A stretch of DNA of 64,000 nucleotides from Arthrobacter sp. ISL-30. GTDB lineage: Bacteria > Actinomycetota > Actinomycetes > Actinomycetales > Micrococcaceae. Shown in pieces: positions 34,381-44,257 of the stretch. The stretch's first letter is position 1; every line of letters begins with the position of its first letter. The notes below the pieces were generated by a model, which saw only the letters and a program-made list of their open reading frames with translations, was not told where the DNA came from and searched no databases. Location: assembly GCF_018613855.1 (NCBI RefSeq), contig NZ_JAGGPK010000033.1, positions 1 to 64,000 of the forward strand, read 5' to 3'. Position numbers and translations under genes: made by a program.

Positions 34381-35663
34381 ATCCGTTCGTCAACAATCTT
34401 CTGGGCGGCTTCGGCTGCCTGCTCCGGGCTGGCGCCGGAGATGACGGCGGTGGCGCTGGCCTCGACGGCGTTGCGGACGTCCAGGTTCAGGAACTGGAAC
34501 CTCGCCGCGAGTGCGGTCTTCTTCTCCAGCCAGGGGCTCAGGCGCTTCAGGTCCGTGTTGGTGTACTCCACGTTGTTAACGGACACATGCTGCGCCGTCT
34601 GGTTGGCGTAGTAACCGGCGTTCTCGGGCTCGGAGAGGAAATCGATCCACGCTGCCGCGGCGGCCTGGTTCTTGCTGGCGGAGTTGACGCCCAGGATAAA
34701 CGTGGCGTTGTAGACGCCCTCGTACTTGGCGTTGCCGTCCGAGGTGTTGGGGAACACCAGCTCCATGGGGAACTGGGCGCCCAGGCCCCGGACTGCGGCG
34801 ATGTGGTACGAGCCGGTGGCCAGCATGGCCGCCTTGCCCTGCGAGAACAGGTTCTGCGCCGGCTCCACCGCCGTGCCGGTGGCGTTGGGCTGCAGGTACG
34901 GGACAAGGTCCTTGTACTGTCCGAGCATCTTCAGGAACCAGTCGTCCGTAACCTTCAGTTTGCCCTGTTCGATCTGGGCGCACATGTCGTCCACCGGAGC
35001 GTTGTTGGCGATCATGCAGTTAAACAGCTGGCCGCCGTTTCCAACGTCGCCGCCTGGCCAGGAGATGGGGACGACGCCGGAGGCCGCCAGCTTTTCACAC
35101 ATGCCCAGGAAGGCGTCCCAGTTTTTGGGCGCGATCTCGGCTCCGGCCTTGTCGAAGAGGTCCACGTTGGCCAGGGGCATGGGGAACACCACCTGGTAGG
35201 GCAGGCCCAGCTGGCTCTCGCCGGACTGCCCCGCGGAAAGCAGACCCGGCTGGTAGTTGGCCACGGCCTTGCTGTCCTTGAGTTCGGTGTAGATCCCCGC
35301 CTCGGTGAAGTTCTTGAACTGGGCGCCGCGGAAGGTGGCAAACGCGTCGCCGATGGAGCCCCCGCGCAGCTTCTGCAGGGCTTGGGCGTTGTAGTCGTTG
35401 GAGGTGGAGATGTCCTGGGCCACCTCAACGCCGTCGTGCAGTGCCTCGAAACGCTTGATGAGCTCGTCGAACACCGCCTTGTCCTCACCGCGCCAGTGCG
35501 CGAAGGACACCTTGCCGGTGATGTTGCCGGTGGCGGGAGCGGCCGGCCCGGTGGCGCCGCCAGGTGCCGTGGAACCGCCGGGTCCAGCGCACGCTGCCGC
35601 GGTGGCGCCGAAGCCCAGGGCTCCGAGAAGGGCAATGGCCTGCCTGCGTGAAATCTGACTCAC
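34377..35663 (-). CDS. ABC transporter sugar-binding lipoprotein (family 1)
   Basis: The product has 428 residues. The signal has a twin-arginine-like SRRQAIALLG and a lipobox ending in Cys (ATAAACAG), so it is anchored outside the membrane. The fold is of extracellular solute-binding family 1 (GKVSFAHWRGEDKAVFDELI, GQSGESQLGLPYQVVFPMPL, QAAAAAWIDFLSEPENAGYY). It delivers the sugar to the two permeases encoded just downstream. A sulfoquinovose ligand is inferred from the neighbours. Confidence 0.88.
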   Translation of the reverse strand: MSQISRRQAIALLGALGFGATAAACAGPGGSTAPGGATGPAAPATGNITGKVSFAHWRGEDKAVFDELIKRFEALHDGVEVAQDISTSNDYNAQALQKLRGGSIGDAFATFRGAQFKNFTEAGIYTELKDSKAVANYQPGLLSAGQSGESQLGLPYQVVFPMPLANVDLFDKAGAEIAPKNWDAFLGMCEKLAASGVVPISWPGGDVGNGGQLFNCMIANNAPVDDMCAQIEQGKLKVTDDWFLKMLGQYKDLVPYLQPNATGTAVEPAQNLFSQGKAAMLATGSYHIAAVRGLGAQFPMELVFPNTSDGNAKYEGVYNATFILGVNSASKNQAAAAAWIDFLSEPENAGYYANQTAQHVSVNNVEYTNTDLKRLSPWLEKKTALAARFQFLNLDVRNAVEASATAVISGASPEQAAEAAQKIVDERI

Positions 35664-35716
35664 AATAATCTCCTCGTTGAGTGTTTGCTTTGCCTATGTG
35701 CCGGCTGCGCAGGGCG

Positions 35717-37141
35717 TCACCACTCGGTGACGGGAATCCCCAGGAGGTCGGCCGCGGTGCGGAGCTGGGGACGGATGTCCTTCCAGGCCAGCACCGTGTG
35801 ATGGGGGAACCCGCCGACTACCAGCGAGTTCACGAATGCGCTTGCATCCACGTCCAGCTGCACCTCTGCAGTGTTGCCCTGAAAGTGGTTGGGCGCGGGG
35901 ATCGATTCGCCAGCGCCAAGAAGGAGCCGGAGTCCGCCACCGCCGTCGTTGTTCTCGGTGAGGCGGGCCATAACCACGGGGCCGGTCTTGAGCGGGAAGT
36001 TCCCTGCCACGCCGATCTTGCGGTTGCAGTGGGTGAACTGGGTGGCGTCACCCGGGTCGGCGGCCAAAGCTGTGGCTGCCGAGCCGCAGTGCCAGAGCCG
36101 CACGCTGTTGTTGTCCGTGTTCAGGTCCACAGTGTCCACCAGGTAGGTGGGTCCGGAGCCCAGCGACTGCATCAGCAGCATGGTCACGGCGCCGTAGACG
36201 TCGCGCTCGCAGGCGGTGGGCGTGCCTTCGTCAGCGATGCGGGACAGGGAGGAACAGGGGCACACGCCGCGCTGGGTGGGGAATTCGGGCCAGCAGCGGA
36301 CGGCGATGGCGGAAAGGTCCTCGGCGGATCCCCATTCGCGCATGGCCACTGTAGTGGCTGCGGAGCGTGTAACCTCCTCGGCGTTCACCGAGTTGAGGCT
36401 GGGCTGCGCGGCGCGGGCGGCCTTTTCCTCGGCGTCGCACTGGGACGGGGAAACGTCGTCGATCTTGCTGAACATCTCGTCGATGCTCAACTGTTCCACC
36501 TGCAGGCCGAAGAGCTTCTCCAGTAGTTCGGGATCGAACTGGCTGGGGGTGAAGCCGGGGGGTGCTTCGGACACAAGGCCCAGGCGCTGGCCCTTCATGC
36601 CTAGCAGCGATGCTCCCACGGCTTCCTTGTCCTTGGCCCGTTCACGCTGGACCGGTTCCAACGTGGTGCCCGAGGGTAGGGTGCCGCTCAGGGCGTCGCG
36701 CAGCACAGCGGCCACGTTGTCCTCGTCGGGGTTGCCGTACATTAGCCGGACGGTGCCGCCAGCGCGGACCAGGGCGTGGGCGTAGAGGTTGGAGCCGCAC
36801 AGCGAGTTGAGCCAGAGCCTGTCACCCACGGGGCCCGGTTCGCGGAAGGACCACAAGAGGACGGGCCCGTTCAGGTCCGCGTAGAGTGCAAGGGCGGGGG
36901 AGGCGTCGGAGAAACTGGCGCAGACGTTGACCACCAAGTCGAACTCCTCCTGCAGGTACGGCAGGGCCGCCTCGATGTCTTCGGGGGTCATCACCAGCTC
37001 GCGGGGGCCGATGACTTCGGCTCCCAGTTCTTCTATCAGGGTGCGGGCGGCTTCGGCGTAGCGGCGGGCGACGTCCACTACAAAGGTGGGCCGCGCCGTC
37101 GCGATCATCAGGACGCGTTTGGGCGCGCCGGTGGTGCTCAT
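35717..37141 (-). CDS. sqvD: FucI/AraA-like sugar isomerase, probable sulfoquinovose isomerase
   Basis: The product has 474 residues and resembles L-fucose/L-arabinose isomerases (VLMIATARPTFVVDVARRYA, LVVNVCASFSDASPALALYA, LWSFREPGPVGDRLWLNSLC, SDEDN-type loop NPDEDNVAAV). In the sulfo-EMP2 route a FucI-like isomerase (SqvD) converts sulfoquinovose to sulfofructose. ATG 37141 overlaps the aldolase stop (ATGA), so a longer upstream frame is not used. A sulfosugar substrate is inferred from coupling to a clear YihT/SqiA-type aldolase. Confidence 0.78.
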   Translation of the reverse strand: MSTTGAPKRVLMIATARPTFVVDVARRYAEAARTLIEELGAEVIGPRELVMTPEDIEAALPYLQEEFDLVVNVCASFSDASPALALYADLNGPVLLWSFREPGPVGDRLWLNSLCGSNLYAHALVRAGGTVRLMYGNPDEDNVAAVLRDALSGTLPSGTTLEPVQRERAKDKEAVGASLLGMKGQRLGLVSEAPPGFTPSQFDPELLEKLFGLQVEQLSIDEMFSKIDDVSPSQCDAEEKAARAAQPSLNSVNAEEVTRSAATTVAMREWGSAEDLSAIAVRCWPEFPTQRGVCPCSSLSRIADEGTPTACERDVYGAVTMLLMQSLGSGPTYLVDTVDLNTDNNSVRLWHCGSAATALAADPGDATQFTHCNRKIGVAGNFPLKTGPVVMARLTENNDGGGGLRLLLGAGESIPAPNHFQGNTAEVQLDVDASAFVNSLVVGGFPHHTVLAWKDIRPQLRTAADLLGIPVTEW

Positions 37142-38022
37142 GCATGGGTCCTTTGGGTGGAGACGACGTCGTCCACCACGGCGCAGAGGCGCTGCAGCCG
37201 CCGGACGGCGTCGGTGGAAAGGGATTCGACGACGTCGGGGGTACCGATGCAGGACGCCCAGACGGCGCGTCCGGAGAGGAAGCCGCTGGCGCCTTCCATG
37301 CAGGCCCACCGCACGGCCTCGGGGAAGACGTCCTCGGGGACACCGGAGGAGAGGACAACCCAGGGCCCGTCGATAGCCCGGGTGAGTTCGGCGCAGGCTG
37401 CCCGGACGTCAGCTTCGGGGGCCCGGCCATGGAAGGGGACCTCGGCCTTGTACAGGTCCGCGCCCAGGCTGCCGAGTTCCTTGGCGGCTGCCAGGATGCC
37501 GGCGTTCCAGTCGAAGTCGCCGCCTGCCAGGGGCTTGCGGGAGACGGGTTCGATGATGCTGATGAGCCCTGCGGACTGACACCGCTCAACGAATTCGCGG
37601 ACCATCTCCACCCGGCCCTCGGCGGGCTCATCCGGGCGGTACAGCACTAGCAGCTTGAGGGCCTTCACGCCCAGGGCCGCGTACTTGTGCGGATCTACCA
37701 GCCGGTCGATGGTTACCTCACCCACCAGTTCGCCGTGGGCGGATTCAAAGTGGTCGGCGGAAGCGATGAGTCCACAGCCGGGGTCCACCACGCCGGCCTC
37801 GATGGCCTGGTCCAGGGCGAACTGGCGGTCGATGAGGATGCCGGAGGCGTATGGGGTAAGGATCTGGGCGGCCTTGAGCTTGAATTCGCGCAGATCCTCG
37901 TCGGTGACGGGCTGGTCCGTGTGCTCGGCAAACATGTTGCGCATGGCTTCGCGCTGGTCCACGGCGAGCATGGCGAAGGCACCGGACGGGCGTTGTAGCG
38001 GGGAAAGGTCGGTGGGGCTCAT
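37138..38022 (-). CDS. sqiA: Sulfofructose-1-phosphate aldolase (YihT/SqiA family, class I)
   Basis: The product has 294 residues. It follows E. coli YihT closely as I recall that sequence: SGAFAMLAVDQREAMRNMF at the start, KALKLLVLYRPDE, SIIEPVSRK, AKELGSLGADLYKAE, then VVLSSGVPEDVFPEAVRWA and GASGFLSGRAVWAS. K192 in LYKAE is the expected Schiff-base lysine. It splits sulfofructose 1-phosphate into dihydroxyacetone phosphate and sulfolactaldehyde. This gene is the strongest sign that the operon degrades sulfoquinovose. Confidence 0.88.
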   Translation of the reverse strand: MSPTDLSPLQRPSGAFAMLAVDQREAMRNMFAEHTDQPVTDEDLREFKLKAAQILTPYASGILIDRQFALDQAIEAGVVDPGCGLIASADHFESAHGELVGEVTIDRLVDPHKYAALGVKALKLLVLYRPDEPAEGRVEMVREFVERCQSAGLISIIEPVSRKPLAGGDFDWNAGILAAAKELGSLGADLYKAEVPFHGRAPEADVRAACAELTRAIDGPWVVLSSGVPEDVFPEAVRWACMEGASGFLSGRAVWASCIGTPDVVESLSTDAVRRLQRLCAVVDDVVSTQRTHA

Positions 38023-38038
38023 GGGCTGCTTCTTTCAG

Positions 38039-38938
38039 TCAGGCGGGGTTGTTTGAGGCAAGGACAGGGGTAATGGTCTGGTGCGGGATCATGGAGCGGC
38101 CGTCCAGTCCCGCGCAGGAGGCTGCGGCGGTGCGGCCGGCGAAGGCCGCGGCTTCTCCAAGGGGGAGTCCGGCCGCCACGGCTGCGAGGAGGGCGCCGTG
38201 GTACACGTCGCCGGCGCCTAAGGTGGACACGATGTTGGCCGGCGTTGCTGGCACGTGGACCGCCTCACCGTCGTCGGCCAGAACCCAGGCACCTTCGGAC
38301 CCGGCGGTGGCGACGACGGCGGAGGCACCGTCGTCGACCGCTTTCCGGAGGAGGGCCTCGACGGCGAGGTCCTCGCCGTATTCCGCCCGGAGCCGTTCGA
38401 CGGTGGGGACGTACAGCGTTACACCGCGGGGACTGAAGGAGGGGATGGGGTTGCCTGCATCGACGCTGAGGGTGAGGCCGGGGACGCCGGCCACCGCGTT
38501 CCAGCCCAGATGGTCCGCGTGGACCCAGGCCGCAGTGTCCAGCAGTTCGTGAAAGCGGCTGCCGGAAGGGAAACTGACCGGCGGCACCGGGCGTGTGACG
38601 ATGGCCCGGCTTTCGGTTGCCTTGCTGACCACAATAACGCTGGCGCCGGTTTTGACGCTCGCGTCGCGGATAACTGCTGAGGTGTCTACGCCTTCTGCTT
38701 CCAGTCCGCTGATGATGCGGTCGCCTTCCTCGTCCGTGCCCAGGACTCCGGCGAAGGCCGTCCGGGCACCGGCGCGGGCTGCTGCTACAGCAGCGGTTGC
38801 GGCAGGGCCGCCTCCCGCCGTCACGAAGTCTGCAGCAACGGTGCGGCTGTCCGCAGCCGGGTAATCCTGGACCAGGGCAATGGAGTCAAAAGTGGCACAG
38901 CCTACGAAGAGCAGGGTTCCTGTTGACGGTTGGGGCAC
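38039..38938 (-). CDS. sqiK: PfkB-family kinase, probable sulfofructose kinase
   Basis: The product is a 299-residue ribokinase-fold kinase (FVGCATFDSIALVQDYPAAD, TAGGGPAATAAVAAARAGAR, and the ATP/anion-hole signature STLGAGDVYHGALL with the catalytic Asp). It would phosphorylate sulfofructose at C1, as YihV does. GTG 38938 is preceded by a GAGG ribosome site. An in-frame ATG at 38983 is nearer the operator and less likely. It is the first gene of the eight-gene minus-strand operon. Confidence 0.82.
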   Translation of the reverse strand: MPQPSTGTLLFVGCATFDSIALVQDYPAADSRTVAADFVTAGGGPAATAAVAAARAGARTAFAGVLGTDEEGDRIISGLEAEGVDTSAVIRDASVKTGASVIVVSKATESRAIVTRPVPPVSFPSGSRFHELLDTAAWVHADHLGWNAVAGVPGLTLSVDAGNPIPSFSPRGVTLYVPTVERLRAEYGEDLAVEALLRKAVDDGASAVVATAGSEGAWVLADDGEAVHVPATPANIVSTLGAGDVYHGALLAAVAAGLPLGEAAAFAGRTAAASCAGLDGRSMIPHQTITPVLASNNPA

Positions 38939-38989
38939 GATCCACCTCGTTGTAGTTGCGGCTGGTACTGAAGAAATATACACACGCTA

Positions 38990-39005
38990 TGTTGGAATAA
39001 CAACA
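38990..39005. promoter_or_regulatory. DeoR-type operator TGTTG-N6-CAACA
   Basis: Palindrome TGTTGgaataaCAACA lies between the divergent kinase operon and the Gfo/Idh/MocA gene. Identical arms occur at 40230-40245 before the regulator and at 43529-43544 before the phosphohexomutase gene. Spacing and conservation suggest one repressor binds all three. Confidence 0.75.
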
Positions 39006-39017
39006 CTTTCTGTATAG

Positions 39018-40220
<1,203 letters not shown>

Positions 40221-40229
40221 GTACATTTA

Positions 40230-40245
40230 TGTTGGAATTGCAACA
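40230..40245. promoter_or_regulatory. DeoR-type operator TGTTG-N6-CAACA
   Basis: TGTTGgaattgCAACA lies 48 bases before the DeoR-type gene, which points to autoregulation. The same 16-base layout is found at 38990 and 43529. Confidence 0.75.
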
Positions 40246-40292
40246 CCCCGCCCGGCGCTAACGTCCGGTAAGGGAAGCAGGGAGAAGGGGAT

Positions 40293-41075
40293 ATGAGCAT
40301 CTCACAGGACGAGGCGCCGCTTACGCCCCGACAGCGCACAATACTGGACGAGCTGGAGCGTCGGGGGTTCATCTCCACCGCTGACCTGGCCGAAACGTTT
40401 GCAGTCTCGGATATGACGGTTCGGCGCGATACCCGATTGCTGTCCCAACGGGGCCTTGTCCGCGTGGTTCACGGCGGCGTGAGCGCCGTCAATGCGGGCG
40501 GCCAGAACGCGGACTTCGCGGCCAGAGTTCGTGAGGACTCCGACGCCAAGCTAAGGGTGGCACGGGCATGTATCTCCCTGATCAAGGAGCGCGATGCGAT
40601 CATCCTGGACGCCGGCACCACCACATACCAGATAGCGCACGAGCTGCCCACCTCTTTCACGGGGACGATCATCACCCACTCGGCCCCCGCCATCCAGCGG
40701 TGCCTGCAGCTGACGGCCGCGCGCACCATCTGCCTCGGGGGTGAATTACTGCTGGACAGCCAGGCCTTTAATGGGCCCATGACGGTCTCGGCCGTCGCCG
40801 GGCTTCGTGCCAAGACGGCTTTCATCGGCGTGAGCGGGATCCATGACGAGGCGTTCTACATTGAGCGTGATGTGGAGCGTGCCACCAAGATCGCACTGAT
40901 GAATTCGGCTGAGCAGGTGGTGGTGGTCGCAACGCATCAGAAAATGCTGAGGTATGCATTGGCGCGGCTTGCAGCTTTTGAGGCGGTCGACATCCTGGTC
41001 ACGGATGCGCCGCCCCCGCGAGAGATCGAATCCGCGCTGCGTGCAGCTAACGTCAAACTGATTGTGGCACGGTGA
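40293..41075 (+). CDS. DeoR/GlpR-family repressor of the sulfosugar genes
   Basis: The product has 260 residues. The N-terminal HTH is ILDELERRGFISTADLAETF, VSDMTVRRDTRLLSQRGLVR, HGGVS. The C-terminal DeoR sensor domain (DAIILDAGTTTYQIAHEL, ICLGGELLLDSQAFNGP, FIGVSGI) normally binds a phosphorylated sugar. Three identical palindromes around the cluster are its likely operators. The effector may be sulfofructose 1-phosphate or sulfofructose; this is inference. ATG 40293 follows GGGAGAAGGGG. Confidence 0.88.
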   Translation: MSISQDEAPLTPRQRTILDELERRGFISTADLAETFAVSDMTVRRDTRLLSQRGLVRVVHGGVSAVNAGGQNADFAARVREDSDAKLRVARACISLIKERDAIILDAGTTTYQIAHELPTSFTGTIITHSAPAIQRCLQLTAARTICLGGELLLDSQAFNGPMTVSAVAGLRAKTAFIGVSGIHDEAFYIERDVERATKIALMNSAEQVVVVATHQKMLRYALARLAAFEAVDILVTDAPPPREIESALRAANVKLIVAR

Positions 41076-42007
41076 CTGCCCGGCTTCGGGTGAGCCTGCC
41101 AGACCAAAAGCTGCTGCAGGCTATGGAGCCGTCATCCGATGTCGACTTCCTGCTCTGGGACCTGGCCGGACCTGCGCCGGCGGAGCAGTTCGATATTGTG
41201 GTTCCGCCCTATATGGGCAAGCCGGACGCACTGGCAGCGCTGAGTGGACTGGCGGTCGGGCTGGTCCAGAGCCAGTCCATTGGGTACGACGGCGTGGCGA
41301 CAGTTCTACCCGCCGGTTGCCTTTTCGCCAACGCAGCCGGTGTGCACGAGGCTTCTACAGCTGAGCTTGCATTGGGGATGATGATAGCCAGCCAGCGGGG
41401 AATTCCGGAGTTTGTCCGGAACCAGGCTACGGGAACCTGGCATAACAGCCAGCGCCCCAGCCTGGCAGACCGCCGGGTGCTCCTGGTGGGCTATGGGGGA
41501 GTGGGGAAGGCTATCGAAGCCAGGCTTCTGCCGTTTGAAGCGCAGGTGACACGGATGGCCAGCCGTGACCGCGACGATGAGCAGGGCCGGATCCATGGGA
41601 TTGATTCGCTGCACGAGCAGTTGCCGCTGCATGACATCGTGGTGGTCAGTGTTCCGCTAAACGAGTGCACCCGTCGACTGGTGGATCAACGGTTCCTGGC
41701 GGCAATGCCTGATGGAGCGCTTCTTGTAAACGTGGCCCGGGGACCGGTGGCGGATACCGATGCGTTGCTGCGCGAGACGGCGTCCGGAAGGTTGCGGGCC
41801 GCACTTGACGTGACCGACCCCGAACCGCTGCCCAGCGACCATCCCTTGTGGAATATCCCCGGTGTATTGATCACACCGCACGTCGGCGGCGCGAGTTCGG
41901 CCATGTTTCCGCGCATGGTCCGGCTGATCCGCAAACAGGTCGCGCTGTTGCTGGAAGGCAAGAATCCTGTGAATGTGGTTCTGGGTGTGCCTGCTGCTAG
42001 CAATTAG
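41072..42007 (+). CDS. D-isomer-specific 2-hydroxyacid dehydrogenase
   Basis: The product has 311 residues with the family's NAD motif (VLLVGYGGVGKAIEARLLPF), the arginine in NVARGPVADTDAL, the acid in LDVTDPEPLPSDHPLW and the histidine in ITPHVGGAS. It reduces 2-keto acids or oxidises D-2-hydroxyacids. GTG 41072 overlaps the DeoR stop, so it is coregulated with the sulfosugar genes. Oxidation or reduction at the sulfolactate/sulfopyruvate level is an attractive but unproven role. Confidence 0.82.
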   Translation: MTARLRVSLPDQKLLQAMEPSSDVDFLLWDLAGPAPAEQFDIVVPPYMGKPDALAALSGLAVGLVQSQSIGYDGVATVLPAGCLFANAAGVHEASTAELALGMMIASQRGIPEFVRNQATGTWHNSQRPSLADRRVLLVGYGGVGKAIEARLLPFEAQVTRMASRDRDDEQGRIHGIDSLHEQLPLHDIVVVSVPLNECTRRLVDQRFLAAMPDGALLVNVARGPVADTDALLRETASGRLRAALDVTDPEPLPSDHPLWNIPGVLITPHVGGASSAMFPRMVRLIRKQVALLLEGKNPVNVVLGVPAASN

Positions 42008-42096
42008 TGATTGGTGGATTGGGGCTCGGGCCGTTGCGGTGCAGATGCAGCCGCAACGGCCTTGTCAGTCTCGCGGTATTTGGCAGGGCTGGCGCC

Positions 42097-43491
42097 TTAG
42101 CGGCGGATCCGGTCCAGGACGCCGTCACGGACACGCCGCATTGTTTCCGCATCCTTGGCTTCGACGTTCAGGCGAAGCAGCTCCTCCGTGTTGGAGGCGC
42201 GCAGGTTGAACCACCAATCTCCCGTATCATCAGTGATGCTCAGGCCGTCAAGGTCCTCTACGGTGACACCGCTGAGGCTTTCGAAGGCGGCGCGTACCCG
42301 GGCTACAGTGCTTGAAACGCCATCGACGGAGGTATTGATTTCCCCGCTGGCGCTGTACGGCTCGAACTCGCGGACCAGCTCAGACAGCGGTAGCCGCTGC
42401 CCCCCAAGTGCGGCGACAACGTGCATGGCCGCCAGCATCCCGGTATCAGCGTTGTAGAAGTCGCGGAAATAGTAGTGGGCCGAGTGCTCCCCTCCGAACA
42501 CCGCTCCTTCTTCTGCCATCCGGGCTTTGATGAAGGAGTGCCCCACCCGGGTGCGGACAGGCCGCCCACCTGCCGCGGCCACGAATTCAGGTACCGCCTT
42601 GGACGTGATCAGGTTGTGGATGATTGCGGGTTCCGACTCTCCGGCGGCCTTGGCGCGGAGGATCTCGCGGACGGCGATCAACGAGGTTATGGCCGACGGG
42701 GTCACGAGCTGACCCTTTTCGTCCACCACAAAGCAGCGGTCAGCATCGCCGTCGAACGCCAGTCCGAGGTCAGCTCCATGGGCGATGACCGCGGACTGGA
42801 GGTCGCGAAGGTTGGCCGATTCCAGCGGGTTGGCGGGGTGGTTAGGGAACGTCCCGTCCAGTTCGAAGTACAGGGGCACAATCGTCAGCGGCAAAGCCGG
42901 CAGCAGCCGGTCTCCGAGGACGGCAGGGACCGTCAGGCCCGCCATGCCATTGCCTGCGTCTACCACTACCTTGAGTGGACGTATGGTGTTCAGATCCACG
43001 AGGGAGCGCAGTCTTTCCGCGTACCCGGGCAACACGTCCAGTTCCGCCACGGCTCCTCGTCTCTGAGCCCCAGGGATCCCCTCATTGAGGTAGTGCTGGG
43101 CGAGGTCCCTGATCTCATTCAGTCCGGAGTCAGAGGAGACGGAAAGGGCGCCCGCCTTAGCCATCTTGATGCCATTGTATTCGGCCGGGTTGTGGCTTGC
43201 GGTGAAAATCACCCCCGCCGCATCAAGGGCGCCGCAAGCGTAATAGAGCTCGTCCGTGGAGATGAGGCCCAGGTCCTTCACAAGGGCCCCGCGCTTGCCG
43301 GCGCCCTTCGAGAACGCCCTGGTAAAGATAGGAGACGACGGCCTCATGTCCCCACCGCAGAAGATCGTCTGTCCGGAAAGCCCCAGCACGTCCACAAAGG
43401 CGGCTCCAACGGCCTCTACGTTCTCAGCGGTAATGGTCACGCCGACGATGCCCCGCACGTCGTACGCCTTGAATGACGCTGATAGGTCCAT
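42097..43491 (-). CDS. manB: Phosphomannomutase/phosphoglucomutase
   Basis: The product has 464 residues. The phosphoserine loop is TASHNPAEYNG, the metal loop DGDADRCF, the sugar loop GGEHSAHYYF and the C-terminal phosphate loop RASNTEELLRLNVEAKD. It interconverts hexose 1- and 6-phosphates. I start at ATG 43491 (MDLSASFKAYDVRG) behind GGGGG. The same DeoR-type operator found in the sulfosugar genes lies 38 bases upstream, so it seems to belong to that regulon, perhaps to rebalance hexose phosphates when only a triose enters metabolism. Confidence 0.88.
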   Translation of the reverse strand: MDLSASFKAYDVRGIVGVTITAENVEAVGAAFVDVLGLSGQTIFCGGDMRPSSPIFTRAFSKGAGKRGALVKDLGLISTDELYYACGALDAAGVIFTASHNPAEYNGIKMAKAGALSVSSDSGLNEIRDLAQHYLNEGIPGAQRRGAVAELDVLPGYAERLRSLVDLNTIRPLKVVVDAGNGMAGLTVPAVLGDRLLPALPLTIVPLYFELDGTFPNHPANPLESANLRDLQSAVIAHGADLGLAFDGDADRCFVVDEKGQLVTPSAITSLIAVREILRAKAAGESEPAIIHNLITSKAVPEFVAAAGGRPVRTRVGHSFIKARMAEEGAVFGGEHSAHYYFRDFYNADTGMLAAMHVVAALGGQRLPLSELVREFEPYSASGEINTSVDGVSSTVARVRAAFESLSGVTVEDLDGLSITDDTGDWWFNLRASNTEELLRLNVEAKDAETMRRVRDGVLDRIRR

Positions 43492-43528
43492 GGTGCCCCC
43501 AAAGGGTTGATTGCTGGCGAACAACTTC

Positions 43529-43544
43529 TGTTGGAAATTCAACA
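43529..43544. promoter_or_regulatory. DeoR-type operator TGTTG-N6-CAACA
   Basis: TGTTGgaaattCAACA, flanked by CTG/CAG that extend the symmetry, lies 38 bases before the phosphohexomutase start. It is the third copy in the window. Confidence 0.75.
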
Positions 43545-43689
43545 TCAGCATATCCGGAGCGGACGTAATGGGACGAATTGAGTGCACGCTCGGGTGAGAT
43601 GGAATGGTGTCGGGCTGGTAGGCCCTAACAAGGCAGTAGCAACCCCAAGTTGCACTCCTTGCCCCCAGTCAACCCGCGGGCGGACTCCC

Positions 43690-43706
43690 TGTGTTCTCTG
43701 TACACA
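43690..43706. promoter_or_regulatory. Relative of the palindrome at 2551
   Basis: TGTGTTCTCTGTACACA followed by CCCT shares the right arm and flank with 2551-2567 but has a damaged left arm. It overlaps the terminator-like hairpin that follows. Function unknown. Confidence 0.3.
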
Positions 43707-43726
43707 CCCTTTTCGGGTGTCCTTTT
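43704..43726 (+). terminator. Rho-independent terminator
   Basis: ACACCC, loop TTTTC and GGGTGT are followed by CCTTTT. It faces the plus direction but no intact plus-strand gene ends nearby; it may insulate the locus that begins downstream. Confidence 0.55.
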
Positions 43727-43748
43727 GACGGCGTGTTACGCCACTGGA

Positions 43749-43796
43749 TGTTTCCGGTAACAGAAACATAGAAGAATCCTCTTGTTACCGGAAACA
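43749..43796. promoter_or_regulatory. Two LacI-type operators
   Basis: TGTTTCCGGTAACA (43749-43762) and its reverse complement TGTTACCGGAAACA (43783-43796) lie 34 bases apart, start to start. The same sequence stands between the LacI-type gene and the GH42 gene at 48837-48881. This links the secreted glycosidase gene downstream to the beta-galactoside regulon. Confidence 0.75.
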
Positions 43797-44257
43797 AGTT
43801 AGGCTAGCGTTCATTTCCGGCAGGGTCATTCCTTTACAAAGGAGGTGCTTGCCTCACCGGTTTGTGCTGCACCCTCAATGTCATGCCGTGCTTCTGCCAA
43901 TCCAACATGGCCAGACCGTTCCTTGTCTGGTTGGAGGGAGAGGCCGACTGCCTCGCCGCTTCCCTGAACAGCCTTCCCACACTGTCGAAGCCGCGGACGG
44001 CAGCTCCATGATCACGCACCGTTTCGAGACCCCGTCGCAGAGCATTCAAAGGCAATGCACCGCTGATTGTCGCTTCACACTCGCAGCACCATGATCAGGC
44101 GCGCCTACCGACAGGAGGCTGTCGTCCCGAAGTGATAGACCGCGCCCAGCCGGCAAGGATCACAGATCCGGGTGCTTGCCTGCAGTCAGATTCACCAGCG
44201 CTTTCTTTGCGCACTTGCCCCCATCGCAATCTCACTACAATCCCCAAAGGAAGGGCC
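43797..44257. other. Long leader without a certain gene
   Basis: A good AAAGGAGGT occurs at about 43838, followed by a short TTG-initiated frame of about 81 codons without family resemblance. It could be a decayed gene or a leader of the glycosidase transcript. Nothing else is recognisable. Confidence 0.35.

Noticed and set aside
34293-35651. 452-codon open frame on the plus strand
   Set aside because: It lies fully antisense to the ABC binding-protein gene. It arises from high-GC codon bias and has no ribosome site or domain.
43849-44094. 81-codon frame before the secreted glycosidase
   Set aside because: The start would be TTG, there is no family resemblance, and composition is unlike the neighbours. 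It is kept only as a remark on the leader.
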